Source: Bacteroidales bacterium
GTDB taxonomy: Bacteria > Bacteroidota > Bacteroidia > Bacteroidales > F082
Reading direction: 5' to 3'
DNA: 64,000 nucleotides
NCBI GenBank assembly: GCA_017381865.1
Contig: JAFOBJ010000098.1
Location: forward strand, 1 to 64,000
Part shown: positions 62,301 to 64,000 of the stretch, in pieces
How the letters are laid out: each line of letters opens with the position of its first letter
Position numbering within the stretch: the first letter of the stretch is position 1
The notes under the pieces: generated by a model
What the model was told of the DNA's origin: nothing
The model's database searches: none
What the model saw: the letters and a program-made list of their open reading frames with translations, nothing else
Made by a program: the position numbers and the translations under genes

Positions 62301-64000
62301 ATGAAAAAGTATTTATTAAGCATTTTTATGTTTTTAGCTGTATTCAGCACACAGTTAAAAGCTGACGAAGGTATGTGGTTACCTTACAGTTTAAGCAATC
62401 AAAGTCTCTATGAGATGCAACAACTCGGTTGCCAACTCACAGCAGAACAGATTTTCAACCTCAACCAGCCAAGCGTTAAAGACGCTATCGTTCAATTCGC
62501 TAACGGCTGTACAGGAGAACTCATCTCTCCTAACGGATTGTTACTCACTAACCATCACTGCGGTCTTGGCTACGTTCAAGCTCTCGCATCAGTAGAACAC
62601 GACTACCTCACAGACGGTTTCTGGGCTTTGGATTTGAAAGAAGAACTTTCATGCGAAGGTCTTTATGTTTCATTCCTTGCTAACGTTGAAGACGTTACAG
62701 TAGCTGTTCTTAAAGGCGTCACAACAAAAGAAACACGCGAAGAAATTATCAGCGAAAATATTGCAAAATTAAAAGAAGAACGTAAAGGCGACCGCGACGT
62801 AAGAATCGACATCGTTCCTTTCTATAATGGCAACCAATACATTATGTTTGAATATGATGTATATCGTGATGTCCGTCTCACAGCTTGTCCTCCTTGGGGA
62901 ATCGGCAAATACGGCGCTGACACAGACAACTGGACATGGCCTCGTCACAAAGGCGACTTCTGTATCTTCAGAGTATATACTTCACCTGACGGCAAACCAG
63001 CAGCTTACAGCGAAGAAAACGTCCCAATGAAATCTAAACATTATTTACCTATTAATATTAAAGGTGTAGAACAAGGCGACTACGCAATGATTATGGGTTA
63101 TCCTGGCAGCACCGACCGTTATTCAACAAGCCGCACTATCAGCAACATTATCAATGAAGAAGGTCCTGCTATCATCGACTGCCGCACAACAAAACTCAAC
63201 GAATATCGCAAACACATGGACGCTGACCAAGAAGTGTTCATCAAATATGCTTCAAAACAAGCTAGCGTTTCTAACTACTGGAAATATTTCATCGGTCAGG
63301 TGAAACAATTACAACGTAACCGCGTGTATGACAGACGTTACGCTCAAGAAGAAGAATTCAGAGCTTGGGTTAACGCTGACGAAAATCGTAAAGCAGAATA
63401 CGGCTCAATCTTCGAAGACGTTGACGCTAAATGGGACGTTATGGACGACATCCAGAAACCAATGATTTATCTCCGTGAAGCTGGCTGGAATGGCGGCGAA
63501 GCTATCTCTTTCTCACGCAGATTCAAGTCAATCAATGATATGTTGAACAACAAGGCTTCTAAAGAAGATGTTGCTAAAACAGCTGAAGCATTAAGAGCAA
63601 CAGTTCAACCTTTCTTCAAAGATTATGACATGGCTTTGGATAAAGACGTGACTATCGCTTTGTTGAACCTCATCTACAAAGACATCGACAGATACGTTCC
63701 TTCAATGATTACTGAAATCGGCGACAAAAACAACGGCGACTTCACAGCATGGGTTATTGAAGCTTTTGAAAAATCAGTTTTCGTAAGCCAAGAAAAAGTT
63801 GAAAACTGGCTCGCTAAACCTAAAAAGTTAGACAAAGACCCAATCTACGCTTTGACAATGAATATCATCGATGTTTATAATAACGTCATCATTCCTATGT
63901 ATTTAGAAGCTGCTAACTCAGGCGATGAAGCTGAACGTCTTTACATTAAAGGCTTGATGGAAATGCAGACAGAACGTAATTTCTACCCAGACGCTAACTT
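62301..64000 (+). CDS. S46 family dipeptidyl-peptidase (partial, runs off the window)
   Basis: 566 codons are present of a protein usually about 710-720 long. Signal peptide MKKYLLSIFMFLAVFSTQLKA, mature start DEGMWLPYSL, then the catalytic His in TNHHCGLG (His86) and Asp in PRHKGDF (Asp219). The active serine and the residue that separates DPP7 from DPP11 specificity are beyond position 64000. These periplasmic serine peptidases remove dipeptides from oligopeptides and support amino-acid feeding in asaccharolytic Bacteroidota. Confidence 0.95.
   Translation, partial: MKKYLLSIFMFLAVFSTQLKADEGMWLPYSLSNQSLYEMQQLGCQLTAEQIFNLNQPSVKDAIVQFANGCTGELISPNGLLLTNHHCGLGYVQALASVEHDYLTDGFWALDLKEELSCEGLYVSFLANVEDVTVAVLKGVTTKETREEIISENIAKLKEERKGDRDVRIDIVPFYNGNQYIMFEYDVYRDVRLTACPPWGIGKYGADTDNWTWPRHKGDFCIFRVYTSPDGKPAAYSEENVPMKSKHYLPINIKGVEQGDYAMIMGYPGSTDRYSTSRTISNIINEEGPAIIDCRTTKLNEYRKHMDADQEVFIKYASKQASVSNYWKYFIGQVKQLQRNRVYDRRYAQEEEFRAWVNADENRKAEYGSIFEDVDAKWDVMDDIQKPMIYLREAGWNGGEAISFSRRFKSINDMLNNKASKEDVAKTAEALRATVQPFFKDYDMALDKDVTIALLNLIYKDIDRYVPSMITEIGDKNNGDFTAWVIEAFEKSVFVSQEKVENWLAKPKKLDKDPIYALTMNIIDVYNNVIIPMYLEAANSGDEAERLYIKGLMEMQTERNFYPDAN

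Overview
This window is AT-rich bacterial chromosome from a member of the Bacteroidota, most likely an uncultured anaerobic Bacteroidales (inference). The evidence is: gliding/type IX secretion (T9SS) lipoproteins GldB and GldH; two proteins ending in T9SS type-A sorting domains; Bacteroidota-typical families (DUF4837, DUF5020, S46 dipeptidyl-peptidase, ORF6N, FucP-type sugar permease); promoters of the TAnnTTTG type; and start codons without Shine-Dalgarno sequences. A B12-dependent ribonucleotide reductase and an Hdr/Qmo-like iron-sulfur operon fit an anaerobic life. There is no phage, transposase or CRISPR array.

Layout. 1-6.5 kb: a hotdog thioesterase, then a giant fibronectin-like T9SS cargo protein broken by one in-frame TGA, and a small membrane-tailed exported protein. 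6.5-16.2 kb: YifB, GldB, SAM-hydroxide adenosyltransferase, PhoH, PurC, a SirB1/transglutaminase-like protein, NadD, YicC and ornithine aminotransferase. 16.2-21 kb: DUF1294, an orphan HSDR_N nuclease-like domain, a BACON lipoprotein with a PVDPEN linker, tRNA-Glu(CUC), PAP2 phosphatase, a TonB-C-like protein and Obg. 21-31 kb: PBP1A, GldH and RicT on the minus strand, a Porphyromonas-type peptidylarginine deiminase homologue, a LysM lytic transglycosylase and a DUF4837 lipoprotein. 31-43.8 kb: NrdJ, an MBL hydrolase, two aminopeptidase-P enzymes, outer-membrane proteins, NadE and a MATE transporter. 44-50.7 kb: LysS, HolB, Lnt, Dus and a GT9 glycosyltransferase. 52.5-57.8 kb: the five-gene Hdr/Qmo-like operon. 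57.8-64 kb: a WG-repeat lipoprotein, a FucP-type permease, tRNA-Pro(GGG), a PurF-like protein and the start of an S46 peptidase that runs off the window.

Three themes stand out. (1) Intergenic gaps are filled with several families of short, word-like repeats. The same words occur inside reading frames (Lnt twice, the membrane Hdr subunit, the GT9 enzyme and others) and supply the last residues and stop codon of many unrelated genes. (2) Two different glutamine amidotransferases, NadE and a PurF-like protein, both have Gly where the glutaminase Cys should be, which suggests direct use of ammonia. (3) Cell-envelope and surface functions dominate: T9SS cargo, lipoproteins, peptidoglycan enzymes and the Lnt enzyme that matures lipoproteins.

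Non-coding stretches over 300 bases: 30653-31204 (terminator plus a nested hairpin element), 36733-37041 (word repeats, a promoter and two palindromes), 52229-52553 (two promoters and a word repeat) and 60217-60745 (promoter, second hairpin element, tRNA-Pro and repeats).
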